From positions 1,246,119 through 1,310,118 of the forward strand of contig NC_014297.1 of assembly GCF_000196895.1 (NCBI RefSeq): a stretch of 64,000 bases of DNA. The letters run 5' to 3'. Source of the DNA: Halalkalicoccus jeotgali B3 (GTDB taxonomy: Archaea; Halobacteriota; Halobacteria; Halobacteriales; Halalkalicoccaceae). Position 1 is the first letter of the stretch. Each line of letters opens with the position of its first letter. The notes under the pieces were generated by a model. That model worked only from the letters and a program-made list of their open reading frames with translations, had not been told where the DNA came from and searched no databases. Of the stretch, positions 1 to 8,375 are shown piece by piece. The translations under genes and the position numbers were made by a program.

Positions 1-1
1 G

Positions 2-127
2 GAGTTCGATGGGGACGAGCGAACTGAACGGCGCGTCCGTGCGGTCGGTTTGGTGTTGCTCGCGATCGGGACCGTCGTGGCTCCGGCCCGGAGGTCGATC
101 TCGATCGTGCTCGAGAAGTCGAGATAG
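2..127 (+). CDS. C-terminal end of a truncated protein at the window edge
   Basis: An open frame enters from the left edge and ends at TAG 125-127. The 41 visible residues hold an Arg-rich stretch, then one hydrophobic segment (roughly residues 17-28) and a basic tail, which would fit the last membrane helix of a small membrane protein. The start and most of the gene lie outside the window, so no family can be named. The frame could be chance in GC-rich DNA. Confidence 0.4.
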   Translation, partial: EFDGDERTERRVRAVGLVLLAIGTVVAPARRSISIVLEKSR

Positions 128-295
128 GAACAACTAGCTCTGCTGAAAGTATAAACTTTCTTACTAGATCTACGCCAGTCGTGAAACGTCGTTAGTAGTG
201 TATCAATTCGGTAAAATGAAGAAAAACGGAATGAAATCTCGTGTCATTATATGTACTTGTCTAACACATAGGAAAACAGACACGAGGTGTCCCCG
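128..295. other. AT-rich intergenic region
   Basis: About 170 bases, clearly richer in A and T than the flanks, lie between the edge fragment and the small membrane protein gene at 296. AT-rich tracts near 145-170 and 205-265 could hold archaeal promoters. No RNA gene or repeat was recognised. Confidence 0.4.
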
Positions 296-562
296 ATGTC
301 AGTACCCTCCATTCACACGGACAACACGTCCGGCTGCGCGGACCCCGAACAGCCCACCGATCATGCGAGTCGATTCGATGCCGCGGCCCTCGCCCGTCCG
401 GTCGAGGCGGTCGCCTTCTGGAGCGCGATTGCCCTTCCGTTTCTGTATCTCCCGTTGTTGGTCAGCGGGCTCGGCTCGACGGCCCAACTCACCGCGTTTC
501 TCGCGTTGCTCGCCGTTCACGCCGCTTCGATCGTTGGCGGTCACCGGTATAATCGACGCTAG
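296..562 (+). CDS. Small two-helix membrane protein, unknown function
   Basis: Encodes 88 residues from ATG 296; a GTG three codons upstream is possible. The first 40 residues are polar with one Cys. Two hydrophobic segments follow (about 43-60 and 65-82), ending in a short basic tail, so it should be an integral membrane protein with a soluble N-terminus. The family is not recognised. It faces away from its neighbours and appears monocistronic. Acidic residues in the N-terminal part and the codon pattern argue for a real gene. Confidence 0.6.
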   Translation: MSVPSIHTDNTSGCADPEQPTDHASRFDAAALARPVEAVAFWSAIALPFLYLPLLVSGLGSTAQLTAFLALLAVHAASIVGGHRYNRR

Positions 563-703
563 ACGACTACTGTTCGTTCGTCGTATCGAGTGCGTTCCGG
601 GGCGAAAAGTCGGACACTCCCTGGAGCCGGTTCGTCGGATCCGTCGAATCGTTCGCCGGGACAGTGACGTATGGCCGGACTGTTCGGTCGGGAAAACGAA
701 CGT

Positions 704-1509
704 CTACCGGTCGTGTTCACGGGCGGTTTCGGGTTCTTCGTCTCCGGATGGTCTCTGATCCGGAACCGCCGCCTGTGGCGTCTCGTGGGTTACCTCGAGG
801 AAGGCGTCCTCCAGACTCCGCTGTTTGCCGGTTTCCGCGCGCCGTTTCAGGTCGTCGGGCGACCCCTCCGCGACGAGACGTCCGTCGTGAATCACGCCCA
901 CGGCGTCGGCGAGTTCGTCGACGACGGGGAGGATGTGCGTCGAGAGGAGGATCGTCATCTCCTGGGCGGCGAGCTCCGCGATGGTATCGCGCATGGTCCG
1001 GGCGGCCCGTGGATCCAGGCCCGTCGTCGGTTCGTCGAGGAATACGACCTGCGGGCGGTGGAGAACCGCCTGCATGATACCGAGTTTCTTTCGCATCCCC
1101 GTCGAGTACGAGTCGATGCGCTTGTCGGCGCCCTCGACGAGGTCGAAGCGCTCGAACAGTTCGGTCATCCGCTCGCGGGCTTCCGTCTCGGGGACGTCGC
1201 GGAGACCGGCGATATATGTCAACTGTTCGCGGCCCGTCAACTCGTCGTACAGGGGGGCTCGTCGGGCAAGTAGCCGATGTGGGGCGTGACGCTATCGCGG
1301 TGCTCGATAGAGGCCCCGGCGACGCGTGCGGTGCCGCTGGTGGGCCGGGTAAGCGTCGTGAGCATCCGCATCGTCGTCGTCTTTCCTGCGCCGTTGGGCC
1401 CCAGAAACCCATAGACGCTCCCCGATTCGATCGAGAGGGTGAGATCGTCGACCGCGGTTTCCTCGCCGTAGCGTTTGGTCAGTCCTCTCGTTTCGATAGC
1501 AGCGGTCAT
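704..1509 (-). pseudogene. ABC transporter ATP-binding protein, frameshifted
   Basis: Two adjacent frames on the minus strand together make one ABC-2 type exporter ATPase. The N-terminal part (1237-1509) has the Walker [10 protein letters not shown] and runs to GYLPDEPP. The second frame (704 to about 1250) continues with the expected [16 protein letters not shown], a YSTGMRKKL signature, the Walker B VVFLDEPTTGLD and the H-loop STH. The break falls at a run of six G (1252-1257, plus strand), where a seventh base would restore the frame. The whole would be about 268 residues. No permease gene lies on the same strand downstream, so this looks like an orphan or decayed exporter subunit, unless the shift is a sequencing error or programmed slippage. 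Confidence 0.85.
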
Positions 1510-1529
1510 GGCTCGTGTTACTCCCGGGC

Positions 1530-1543
1530 CCGTATATATTTTC
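1530..1543 (-). promoter_or_regulatory. Probable TATA box for the ABC ATPase gene
   Basis: On the minus strand an AAAATATATAC tract lies about 22-32 bases ahead of the ATG at 1509, in otherwise GC-rich DNA. The spacing fits a leaderless haloarchaeal transcript. Confidence 0.55.
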
Positions 1544-1685
1544 TTGCTGACTTATTATGAAATATTGTGGCGGAGGGCGGCGTAAGCGTAGCCGACGGCC
1601 GAGGGAGCGTCGGCTCTCAGTACAGCGAAAAGCATTACATTTGTCCACTTTCAAATTTGAAATGCCAAAATCATAAGTATATAGG

Positions 1686-2663
1686 TTACAGTCGGTCGGT
1701 TATCGCGGCCCGCATCGCGGGGAGTTCAGCGACGAGTTGGCGGCGCTTGATCAGGCAAAAGCCGACGAAGATAATCAAAAAGCCCCCGATGGTCGCTGGA
1801 TCGAGCGCCTCGGCGAGCAACAGCCACCCGGCGATCGCCGTGACGACCGGAACGACGTAGGAGACGAGGTTGATCTCGATCGGTCCAAGCCGTTCGAGCA
1901 GGTCGAAATACAGGAGAAAGCCGACCGCGCTCGAGACGACCGCGAGGTAGGCGAGCGCGAGGACGGCCTCGGAACTCCACTCGACGGCCGCGAAAGCCTC
2001 ACCCGGCATCCAGACGGAGAGGGCATGCATCAACAGCGCGCCCAGCGCCATCGACCAGCCCTCCAGCGTTTCGATCGGGAGTTCGGCCTCGGCCCGTCTG
2101 AGCAGGACGCTTCCGAGGGCGAAGGCGGCCGCACCGGCCAGGATCAGCCCCGTCGCGATCACGTCCGCAGAGAGGACGTTCCCGGGATCCGGACGCGAGA
2201 GGATCGCGACGCCGGCCAGTCCGAGCGCCATCCCGAGGAGGCCGGCGGGCGCGAGACGCTCGCTCGGGAGCAAAACGCGTGCGAAGGCGGTCGTCAGAAC
2301 GGGCGAGAGGCTGACGATCACGGCCGCCATCGCGCTGGTAACGCTCTGTTGGCCGACGAAGAGAAAGGCGTGATACGCGGCGATCAGTAGGGTGCCGCCG
2401 ATCCCGACCGCGAGCCACTCCTCGCGAGTGCGGGGAACGGGTCGGTCGGTCGCGTAGGCGGCGTAGGCAAGCATGAACGCCGCCGCGAGGTCGTACCGGA
2501 GGGCGGCAAAGAGCACGGGCGGGAAGTACTCGAGACCGGCCCTGATGGCGACGAAGGCGGTCCCCCAGGCGACCGCCAACAGGAGAAACGAGGCGACGGT
2601 TCGGTACCGGCTCACGTCGGAACTGTCGGGGCGACCGCCTTGAAGGGCTCGACTCTGGGCCAT
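1686..2663 (-). CDS. EamA/DMT-family drug-metabolite exporter
   Basis: A 325-residue integral membrane protein with about ten hydrophobic helices arranged as two EamA repeats (about residues 25-155 and 170-305), the usual length and build of the drug/metabolite transporter superfamily. The first repeat starts with the family-typical VAWGTAFVAIRAGLEYFPPV. Members export amino acids or other small metabolites; the substrate cannot be read from sequence. It is divergent from the RNase H gene, with starts only 31 bases apart, so the two share one short promoter region. Confidence 0.88.
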   Translation of the reverse strand: MAQSRALQGGRPDSSDVSRYRTVASFLLLAVAWGTAFVAIRAGLEYFPPVLFAALRYDLAAAFMLAYAAYATDRPVPRTREEWLAVGIGGTLLIAAYHAFLFVGQQSVTSAMAAVIVSLSPVLTTAFARVLLPSERLAPAGLLGMALGLAGVAILSRPDPGNVLSADVIATGLILAGAAAFALGSVLLRRAEAELPIETLEGWSMALGALLMHALSVWMPGEAFAAVEWSSEAVLALAYLAVVSSAVGFLLYFDLLERLGPIEINLVSYVVPVVTAIAGWLLLAEALDPATIGGFLIIFVGFCLIKRRQLVAELPAMRAAITDRL

Positions 2664-2675
2664 ATTTATATAGAA
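2664..2675 (+). promoter_or_regulatory. TATA box between divergent DMT and RNase H genes
   Basis: TTTATATAG sits about 23-30 bases ahead of the ATG at 2695, matching leaderless haloarchaeal promoters. The 31-base gap between two divergent starts means the opposite promoter must overlap it. Confidence 0.5.
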
Positions 2676-2694
2676 TCGCCGTCATACTGGAGGT

Positions 2695-3318
2695 ATGGCC
2701 GCCTATGGCCGCCGGTCCCTCCGAGATCGCTTCGACAGCGCGCCGACCCCCCACGTCGCCCACCCGCCGCGAACCCACCACCGGGACTTCTACGTCGCGA
2801 CCGACGGGTCCTATCACCTCCACGACCATCGCGCAGGGATGGGGGTCGTCATCGAGACGCGCGACGGCACGCGCGTGGCGCGCTTTGCTCTCCCGACGAC
2901 GGCGACCGACAACAACGTCGCCGAGTACCAGGCGCTTCACTTCGGGCTGGACGTACTGGCCGCCCGTGCTCCATCGACCGCCCGCATCGGTGTCCTCACC
3001 GATCACGACAGTCTGGCGACGAACGTCAACAGCGCCGCGCTCACTCACGACGGCTGGGGTCCCGGTGAGATACGCGTCCCGCTCGCCAGCCAGAACCACT
3101 GGCGCGGAATCCGCGCGCGCATCGCCGGGTTCGGGGAACTGCGCGCAGCGGTGATCGACGGGACCGACAACCCTGCCCACCCGCTCGCGAACTCGCCGAA
3201 GGAGTACGCCCACGTCAACCGCGAACCCGACCGGTGTGTCCGACCCGAGACGCCCCCTGTGAGCAGCACGCCGGGCGTCCCGCCGCCGTCACGCGCCGAC
3301 CGCCACGCGAGCGACTAG
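2695..3318 (+). CDS. RNase HI family protein
   Basis: A 207-residue protein with the RNase HI active-site order: Asp in ATDGSY (D37), Glu in NNVAEYQAL (E77), Asp in LTDHDS (D103), and a late Asp in GTDNPAHPLA (about D158). These residues bind two metal ions to cut RNA in RNA-DNA hybrids. The core covers about residues 31-165. An N-terminal 30-residue arm and a C-terminal tail of about 40 residues, rich in Pro and Arg, are extra and probably disordered. GGAGG precedes the ATG closely. Its stop overlaps the stop of the convergent M24-like gene by four bases. Confidence 0.82.
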   Translation: MAAYGRRSLRDRFDSAPTPHVAHPPRTHHRDFYVATDGSYHLHDHRAGMGVVIETRDGTRVARFALPTTATDNNVAEYQALHFGLDVLAARAPSTARIGVLTDHDSLATNVNSAALTHDGWGPGEIRVPLASQNHWRGIRARIAGFGELRAAVIDGTDNPAHPLANSPKEYAHVNREPDRCVRPETPPVSSTPGVPPPSRADRHASD

Positions 3319-4385
3319 TCGAGTTCCAGAACCGCCGGCCGTTCGAGCTCCAGCCCCCCCTTCGAGACCGACCGAGTCGGCCACTCGCCCGTCGTCGTCA
3401 GGACCTCCGGTTCGTCTTCCCTTACTAGCACCGTATCCTCGCTTTTCGCACCCTGCACCGTGGGGTTCCACGCGTAGGCCATCGGGAGCGTCACCTCCCC
3501 GTCGTGCCACGGGGTGGCGATCCACTCCCGTCCCTGATAGCCCGCTGCCCCGCCCTGGTGGTGGTGTTTCCACTCGCGAGGATAGCTCACCTCGCGGTAA
3601 GCTTCTTGAATCGCCTCGAAGACCTCGCGGGCTTTGCCGCCGGTTCGCCCCACCTGTCGAGTCGCGGCTAGTGCCGCCGTTTCCACCTTCGTTGCCGCCT
3701 CGTGACGCGATTCGAGCCACTCGGGGGCGTCGAACGCCACGGTGCGGGTACAACTGGCGTGCAGACCGTCCCGACGGGCGGTCACCGAGACGAGCGCGTA
3801 CTTCCCGAGCTTCTTCGTCGTCGGCGTGTAATGGCGGTACTCGCGGGCGCGTTTCGCCCCGCCGACGAGCGCTACTGGCGAGTCGATCCCCTGCTCGGCG
3901 AGCTCCCCTCGGAGGTCGGCGGCCACCTCACGTTCCGTACTGGTGGGTTCGAGCTCCCGACAGACCCCTTCGAGGACCTCGGCTGTCTCGCGACCGAGTT
4001 CGCGATACGTCTCGATGTCGCCGTCCGTCAGCGGGTAGCGAAGCGCCGAGATATCGACGTGACGGAAACCGGGCACCCGGAAGTCCGCGGCCGCCCGTCC
4101 GTCGGTGTAGGAAGCGACCGCATCGGCGAGCGAGCCGGAGTACCAGTCGTAGGTCACGATCCGCTCGTCAGAGAGTTCCTCCTCCGCGAGCCGCGCGGCC
4201 TCGATGTTGTCGGTGATGACGGTGACCTCGTGGCCGTCATAGCCCGCGGCGGCGACGCCGAGGTCGCCCGCGCGGTCGACGACGTTGGTCCCGCCGGTGA
4301 GCCACGCGAAGTTCTCCGGCCGGGCGAGCCAGATCGAATCGAGGTCGTGGCGCATCCGGTAGGCGTCTAGTCGGGTCCGTTTCAT
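3315..4385 (-). CDS. M24 (creatinase/aminopeptidase P fold) protein, metal ligands largely lost
   Basis: 356 residues from the ATG at 4385. The N-terminal creatinase-like domain covers about 1-120 and the pita-bread domain 125-350. Active M24 enzymes have Asp-Asp-His-Glu-Glu metal ligands. Here the segment normally reading D-x-G...SDMTRT is VSVTARRDGLHASCTRT (199-214), lacking both Asp. The HHHQGG stretch (274-279) keeps a His, the IEPG position reads AWNP (305-308), and only the last Glu (E316 in SEDTVLV) remains. It may therefore be a non-catalytic binding protein, or use another mechanism. Longer upstream frame exists, but homology starts at this Met. Confidence 0.78.
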   Translation of the reverse strand: MKRTRLDAYRMRHDLDSIWLARPENFAWLTGGTNVVDRAGDLGVAAAGYDGHEVTVITDNIEAARLAEEELSDERIVTYDWYSGSLADAVASYTDGRAAADFRVPGFRHVDISALRYPLTDGDIETYRELGRETAEVLEGVCRELEPTSTEREVAADLRGELAEQGIDSPVALVGGAKRAREYRHYTPTTKKLGKYALVSVTARRDGLHASCTRTVAFDAPEWLESRHEAATKVETAALAATRQVGRTGGKAREVFEAIQEAYREVSYPREWKHHHQGGAAGYQGREWIATPWHDGEVTLPMAYAWNPTVQGAKSEDTVLVREDEPEVLTTTGEWPTRSVSKGGLELERPAVLELD

Positions 4386-4508
4386 GGTCGCGAATCGCCC
4401 GGCAGGACCAAAACTGCCGGGGACCGTTCCCGGTTGGACAGACCTATGTGCGGCCGGCCCCGAAATCCGGACGATAGCCATGACGCGAGTCACGACACGG
4501 GGGCGACG

Positions 4509-5339
4509 ATGAGCCGCGACCGACTGCGGTCCCTCCTGTTGGCGACGACCGGCCTCACGTACGTCCTGTTGTTGATCGGTATCTATACTGCCGCTTCGGG
4601 TGCCGGCCTGACCTGTGCAGGGCGTTGGCCGCTGTGTGACGGCGCCGTCTTCGGGCTGTTTCCCGCCAACTGGCCCAGTTTCATCGAGTGGTTCCACCGC
4701 CTGATCGCCATGATCGCCGGGTTCGTCGTGATCGGCGCGACCTACGGGGCCTGGCGCTGGCAGGACGGCCGTCGGATCCGACTGGCGATGACCACCGCCC
4801 TCGCGCTGTATCCCGTTCAGGCGTTGCTGGGGGCCGGGACGGTGCTCGATTACTCGTTGTTCTACCTTACGGCGCACTTTCTCACCGCACTCACGATCTT
4901 CGGATCGCTCGTGCTCGCGACGCTGTGGTACGTCGCCGATATCGCGAGTATCAGACGAGTCCGATCCGCGCTGTTCGTCGCCGTTGGGCTGTTTCCGGTC
5001 CTCGTCGCGCTCTCGCCGGGGACGCTGGTCGACCACACGGCGGCCGTACAGGCGATTTACTATGCGATCGGCCTCGCACTGTTCGCGACGCTGCTTGCAG
5101 CAGCCGTCTGGTCGGGTCTCCTCGAAGCGACCGCGTCCCGCCTCTCGCGGGTGCGCCTGCTTGCGGGCGTCGGGGCCGCGACACTCGCCGCCCAACTCCT
5201 GTTGGGCCGGTACGTCTACACCGACCTGATCCAACTGCTCGATGCGACGGCGATGGCCGCCGCGTTCCTGATCGCCGTCGCCGCCGCGTGGCTCACCGCT
5301 CGGATCGAACCGGCCGCGGCCAGCCCGCAGGCTCAGTAG
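4509..5339 (+). CDS. ctaA: Heme A synthase (CtaA/COX15 family)
   Basis: 276 residues with eight hydrophobic helices in two four-helix repeats. The first repeat carries the external loop GAGLTCAGRWPLCDG (C36, C43) and the heme-ligand His in EWFHRL (H63) and YLTAHFLTA (H123). The enzyme oxidises the C8 methyl of heme O to give heme A for cytochrome oxidase in the membrane. The second repeat is more degenerate: His occurs in LVDHTAAVQ, but the usual second His near the end is not obvious. I chose the ATG at 4509 over an upstream one at 4434, because the residues before it are polar and unlike the family. Its end overlaps the convergent zinc-ribbon gene. Confidence 0.83.
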   Translation: MSRDRLRSLLLATTGLTYVLLLIGIYTAASGAGLTCAGRWPLCDGAVFGLFPANWPSFIEWFHRLIAMIAGFVVIGATYGAWRWQDGRRIRLAMTTALALYPVQALLGAGTVLDYSLFYLTAHFLTALTIFGSLVLATLWYVADIASIRRVRSALFVAVGLFPVLVALSPGTLVDHTAAVQAIYYAIGLALFATLLAAAVWSGLLEATASRLSRVRLLAGVGAATLAAQLLLGRYVYTDLIQLLDATAMAAAFLIAVAAAWLTARIEPAAASPQAQ

Positions 5340-5482
5340 TAGTACAGTTCGAACGCGCTCTCACAGTCGAGACAACTCTCGACGCTGCCAGTCAGCCGGC
5401 CGTTCTCAGGCGACGGGGTCATCGTCGCCGCGGTCGGGGCGCCACAGTGCGGGCAAGTAACGCGGAGTTCGGTGGAGGACAT
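5333..5482 (-). CDS. 49-residue zinc-ribbon micro-protein
   Basis: Reading from ATG 5482 gives a 49-residue acidic protein with two Cys pairs, CPHC (10-13) and CLDC (37-40), ending in three Tyr. This is a single-zinc ribbon of the kind frequent among haloarchaeal micro-proteins, whose roles are mostly regulatory or unknown. The coding frame overlaps the 3' end of the heme A synthase gene by seven bases, convergently. Confidence 0.72.
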   Translation of the reverse strand: MSSTELRVTCPHCGAPTAATMTPSPENGRLTGSVESCLDCESAFELYYY

Positions 5483-5538
5483 AGACGCTACCGTTCGAAC
5501 TGCTAACATATAGTTACGACGGCCCTATCGACCGGGCC

Positions 5539-6987
5539 TCACATGAAGTCGCCCAGACCCGACTGCGAGTCACTGGCGTCGGCCTGCTCGTCGTCGTCGG
5601 TTTCCATCGACTCGGTATCGGCGTCAGGTGACGCCGACTTCTCGGCCGTCGGGTCCTCTTCGGCGTACGTTCGGCGCGCACCCTCGAATGCCCCGCCCGA
5701 GCTCTCGACAGCGGCCTCCTCGCGTAGGCGCTCTGCGTCCGCGACGATGTCCTGGACCTTGTTGGTGTCCTTCCCGCTGCCGGTGACGAAGGCGACGTGT
5801 TCGGCGTCCAGTTCGTATCGGGCGGTCATCGCCACCGTGAGTTCGCGATTCTTACAGTGATGGGTCATCGCGGCGAGGTAGGGCAGGACCTCTCGGCGGG
5901 CACTCGACATGCTCACGCCACCGGATTCGGCGATCTTTTGGGCGACGTAGTCCCGGCGGTCGCGCGCACCCCGGGAACTCCCGAGTTTGCGCCAGTAACT
6001 CGGCGGGCCATACCGGGTCCATCCCCCTTTCGGCTCGCGGCGGGCGGCGGCGACCCCGGCGGTCATGTTGTCGCCCGCGTAGCGCCAGTACGAGTAGTTC
6101 TGCGTCGCACGCACCCGCCCGAGCCACCGGTCCGCCCGCGCGAGGGCGCTGTAGGCGTCGGCGAGTTCCCTCCCCGCGAAGTCCTTGGGGACGTTGTCCT
6201 CGATCCAGTTGATGAGGTCGTCGGGCGTCTCGTCGACCTCATAGGAGGCATAGAGCGCCTCCTGTGCCCCTTTCTCCTTGATCACCTCGTCGAGGAAGTC
6301 GAAGATCCCCTTGGTGCGGTCGCGCTCACCCGTGACGACCGCCTCGGCGGTGAGGCGATCCTCGCGTTCGGCGAGCGCCTGCAGGTCGTTGACCGCCGAG
6401 CGCAGGTCGCCGTCGGTGTTTTCGGCGATCGCCTCCAGAGCTTCGGCTTCGAATTCGATGCCTTCCTGTCGGCAGATGTCCCGCAACACGGGGACGATCG
6501 AGCGCTTCGAGACGTCCCGAAACTCGACGGTTTCACAGCTGTTTCGCAGGTTCTGGGACATGTCGTAGAACTCGTTTGCGATCAGGACAACCGGCTGGTT
6601 CGCCGACTTGATTACGTCCGTGACCGCGCGCGAGCCGCCGTAGTCGACGTTCCCGTGGAAGTTGTCTGCTTCGTCGAGGATCACAAGCCGCCGGCCCGCG
6701 GTCCCGCCGGTGAGGGTGCCGCTCTTTGCCGCCTCGCCGGCGATCCGTTTCACGATGTCGGCCTTTCGCTGATCCGAGGCGTTGAGTTCGATCGTCGGCC
6801 AGCCTAGGTCGTTCGCAAGCGCGTGGGCCGCCGAGGTCTTCCCGACGCCGGGGCTCCCGTGGAGGATGACCGCTTTCTGGTGGTCCTCCCAGCTCTCGGC
6901 CCACTCGCGGAACGCGTCGCGGGCCTTGTCGTTGCCCCGCACCTCCGACAGCGTCGAGGGGCGGTACGTCTCCGTCCAATCGGCCAT
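5539..6987 (-). CDS. rfcL: Replication factor C large subunit
   Basis: 482-residue clamp-loader AAA+ subunit. It starts MADWTETYRPSTLSEVRGN, with Walker A HGSPGVGKTS (43-52), Walker B LVILDEADN (101-109) and sensor-1 region LIANEFYD. The C-terminal helical region is followed by an acidic, low-complexity tail that ends QSGLGDFM, a PCNA-interacting peptide. RFC-L joins the small subunits to open the PCNA ring and load it on primed DNA. The start at 6987 is the family start; upstream in-frame Met codons add unrelated residues. It is divergent from the SGNH hydrolase gene. Confidence 0.95.
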   Translation of the reverse strand: MADWTETYRPSTLSEVRGNDKARDAFREWAESWEDHQKAVILHGSPGVGKTSAAHALANDLGWPTIELNASDQRKADIVKRIAGEAAKSGTLTGGTAGRRLVILDEADNFHGNVDYGGSRAVTDVIKSANQPVVLIANEFYDMSQNLRNSCETVEFRDVSKRSIVPVLRDICRQEGIEFEAEALEAIAENTDGDLRSAVNDLQALAEREDRLTAEAVVTGERDRTKGIFDFLDEVIKEKGAQEALYASYEVDETPDDLINWIEDNVPKDFAGRELADAYSALARADRWLGRVRATQNYSYWRYAGDNMTAGVAAARREPKGGWTRYGPPSYWRKLGSSRGARDRRDYVAQKIAESGGVSMSSARREVLPYLAAMTHHCKNRELTVAMTARYELDAEHVAFVTGSGKDTNKVQDIVADAERLREEAAVESSGGAFEGARRTYAEEDPTAEKSASPDADTESMETDDDEQADASDSQSGLGDFM

Positions 6988-7082
6988 TACCGGAGGGAGG
7001 GCCGAGGCGCGTTTAGTGGTTGCGAACTCCTGAACGGAATCCGGCAGAACGCCTTTATGCCCCGTCCGGATAGCCGGAAGCG

Positions 7083-8336
7083 ATGGTAACCGTCGTTCCA
7101 ATAGCGCTCGGTGTCGTCGCTCTCGCAATCGCCGCGGAGGTCGTCTCCCAGCGCGCCCTCGAACGCTACGGAGAGGGACTGGGTAGCATGCCGACCGTGG
7201 TGCTGGAGGAGTTCCCCGAGATCAGCTCCGGGCTGCTCGGAAAGTACACCAGCTTCGACCCCGATCTCGGGTGGGTCCCCCAGCCCGATCAGCAAAAACA
7301 GAAAGACACGGGCGATCACCTCCCCGGCGAGGAGGTCGAGAGCGTCGTCACCTACTCGACCGACGAGTACGGCAGCCGGGTCTGTCCCGCCGCTGACCGC
7401 GATGAGGGCCGCGGCGCGGTCTCGACGTACGGCGACTCGTACTGCTTTTGCCGGGAGGTCGACGACGAGGATACCTTCCAGAACCGCCTCGCACGGAGGA
7501 TAGACGCCCACGTCGGCAACTACGGCGGGGGTAACTACGGCCTCGATCAGGCGCTCTTGCGGATGAAACGCCAGTACCCCGAGGACCCGACCGATCACGT
7601 CTGTATCGTCGTGACCGCCTCCTCGATTGCCCGGATCCTCTCGGTCTGGAAGCACTACCAGGAGTTCGGGAACGTGCTGGCGGTCAAACCGCGCTACGAA
7701 CTCCGGGACGGCGAACTCGAACTCCTCGAGAGCCCCGTCGACGAGAAAGAAGACCTCCTTGACCTCGAATCCCGTGCGCCCTTCCTCCGGACCCACGACG
7801 GCCACTACGAGAACTGGTTCAAACCGCACCTCGCCAGTTTCCCCTACGCAACCGACTTCCTCGACGACCCCGACCAGGTCAAGTACGCGCTCTACGCCGC
7901 GGGAATGGACCTCGAAAGCGAGTACGGGATCTCGATCCCGGGGGTCGACCTCGGCGCGCGCCAGGCCGCGACGACCCTGCGGCTCGAACAGTCCCGCGTG
8001 CGCTATCACGAGCGACTGTTCGAGGAGAAGGCGGACCTCTTCGACGCGCTGATCGGCGAGTTCGTTTCGTACGCCGACGAACACGACTTCACGCCGACGT
8101 TCGTCATGGTCCAGCAGCTCCGATACGCAGCCCACGAGGCCGACCGTGGCCCGATCTACGGCGACCTCATGGACCGGCTCGACGAGCGCTATCCCGACCT
8201 GGAAACGATCGACATGGCCGAGCACCTCTCGGGCGACCCCGAGTCTCTGTACGTCCAGCGCGGCGAGGGCGGTCACTACAGCCCCGAGACCAACGCACGA
8301 ATCGCCGAGGTGCTCGAAGAGCGTCTGATCGAGTGA
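7083..8336 (+). CDS. Membrane-anchored SGNH/GDSL-type hydrolase
   Basis: 417 residues. A hydrophobic N-terminal segment (about 5-20) can act as an uncleaved anchor, placing the rest outside. SGNH-like blocks are visible: block I STYGDSYCF with S119, a Gly/Asn-rich block NYGGGNYGLDQ (146-155), and a late HYSPETNAR with H398 as block V. Such domains often act as esterases on acetylated glycans or lipids. The closest match in style is with archaeal and bacterial cell-surface acyl-ester hydrolases, but no substrate can be given. It is single, followed after about 40 bases by an acetyltransferase gene. Confidence 0.68.
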   Translation: MVTVVPIALGVVALAIAAEVVSQRALERYGEGLGSMPTVVLEEFPEISSGLLGKYTSFDPDLGWVPQPDQQKQKDTGDHLPGEEVESVVTYSTDEYGSRVCPAADRDEGRGAVSTYGDSYCFCREVDDEDTFQNRLARRIDAHVGNYGGGNYGLDQALLRMKRQYPEDPTDHVCIVVTASSIARILSVWKHYQEFGNVLAVKPRYELRDGELELLESPVDEKEDLLDLESRAPFLRTHDGHYENWFKPHLASFPYATDFLDDPDQVKYALYAAGMDLESEYGISIPGVDLGARQAATTLRLEQSRVRYHERLFEEKADLFDALIGEFVSYADEHDFTPTFVMVQQLRYAAHEADRGPIYGDLMDRLDERYPDLETIDMAEHLSGDPESLYVQRGEGGHYSPETNARIAEVLEERLIE

Positions 8337-8375
8337 CGCACACAACGGTTTTACCGTGGGTTGCGAAGAGCCGTC

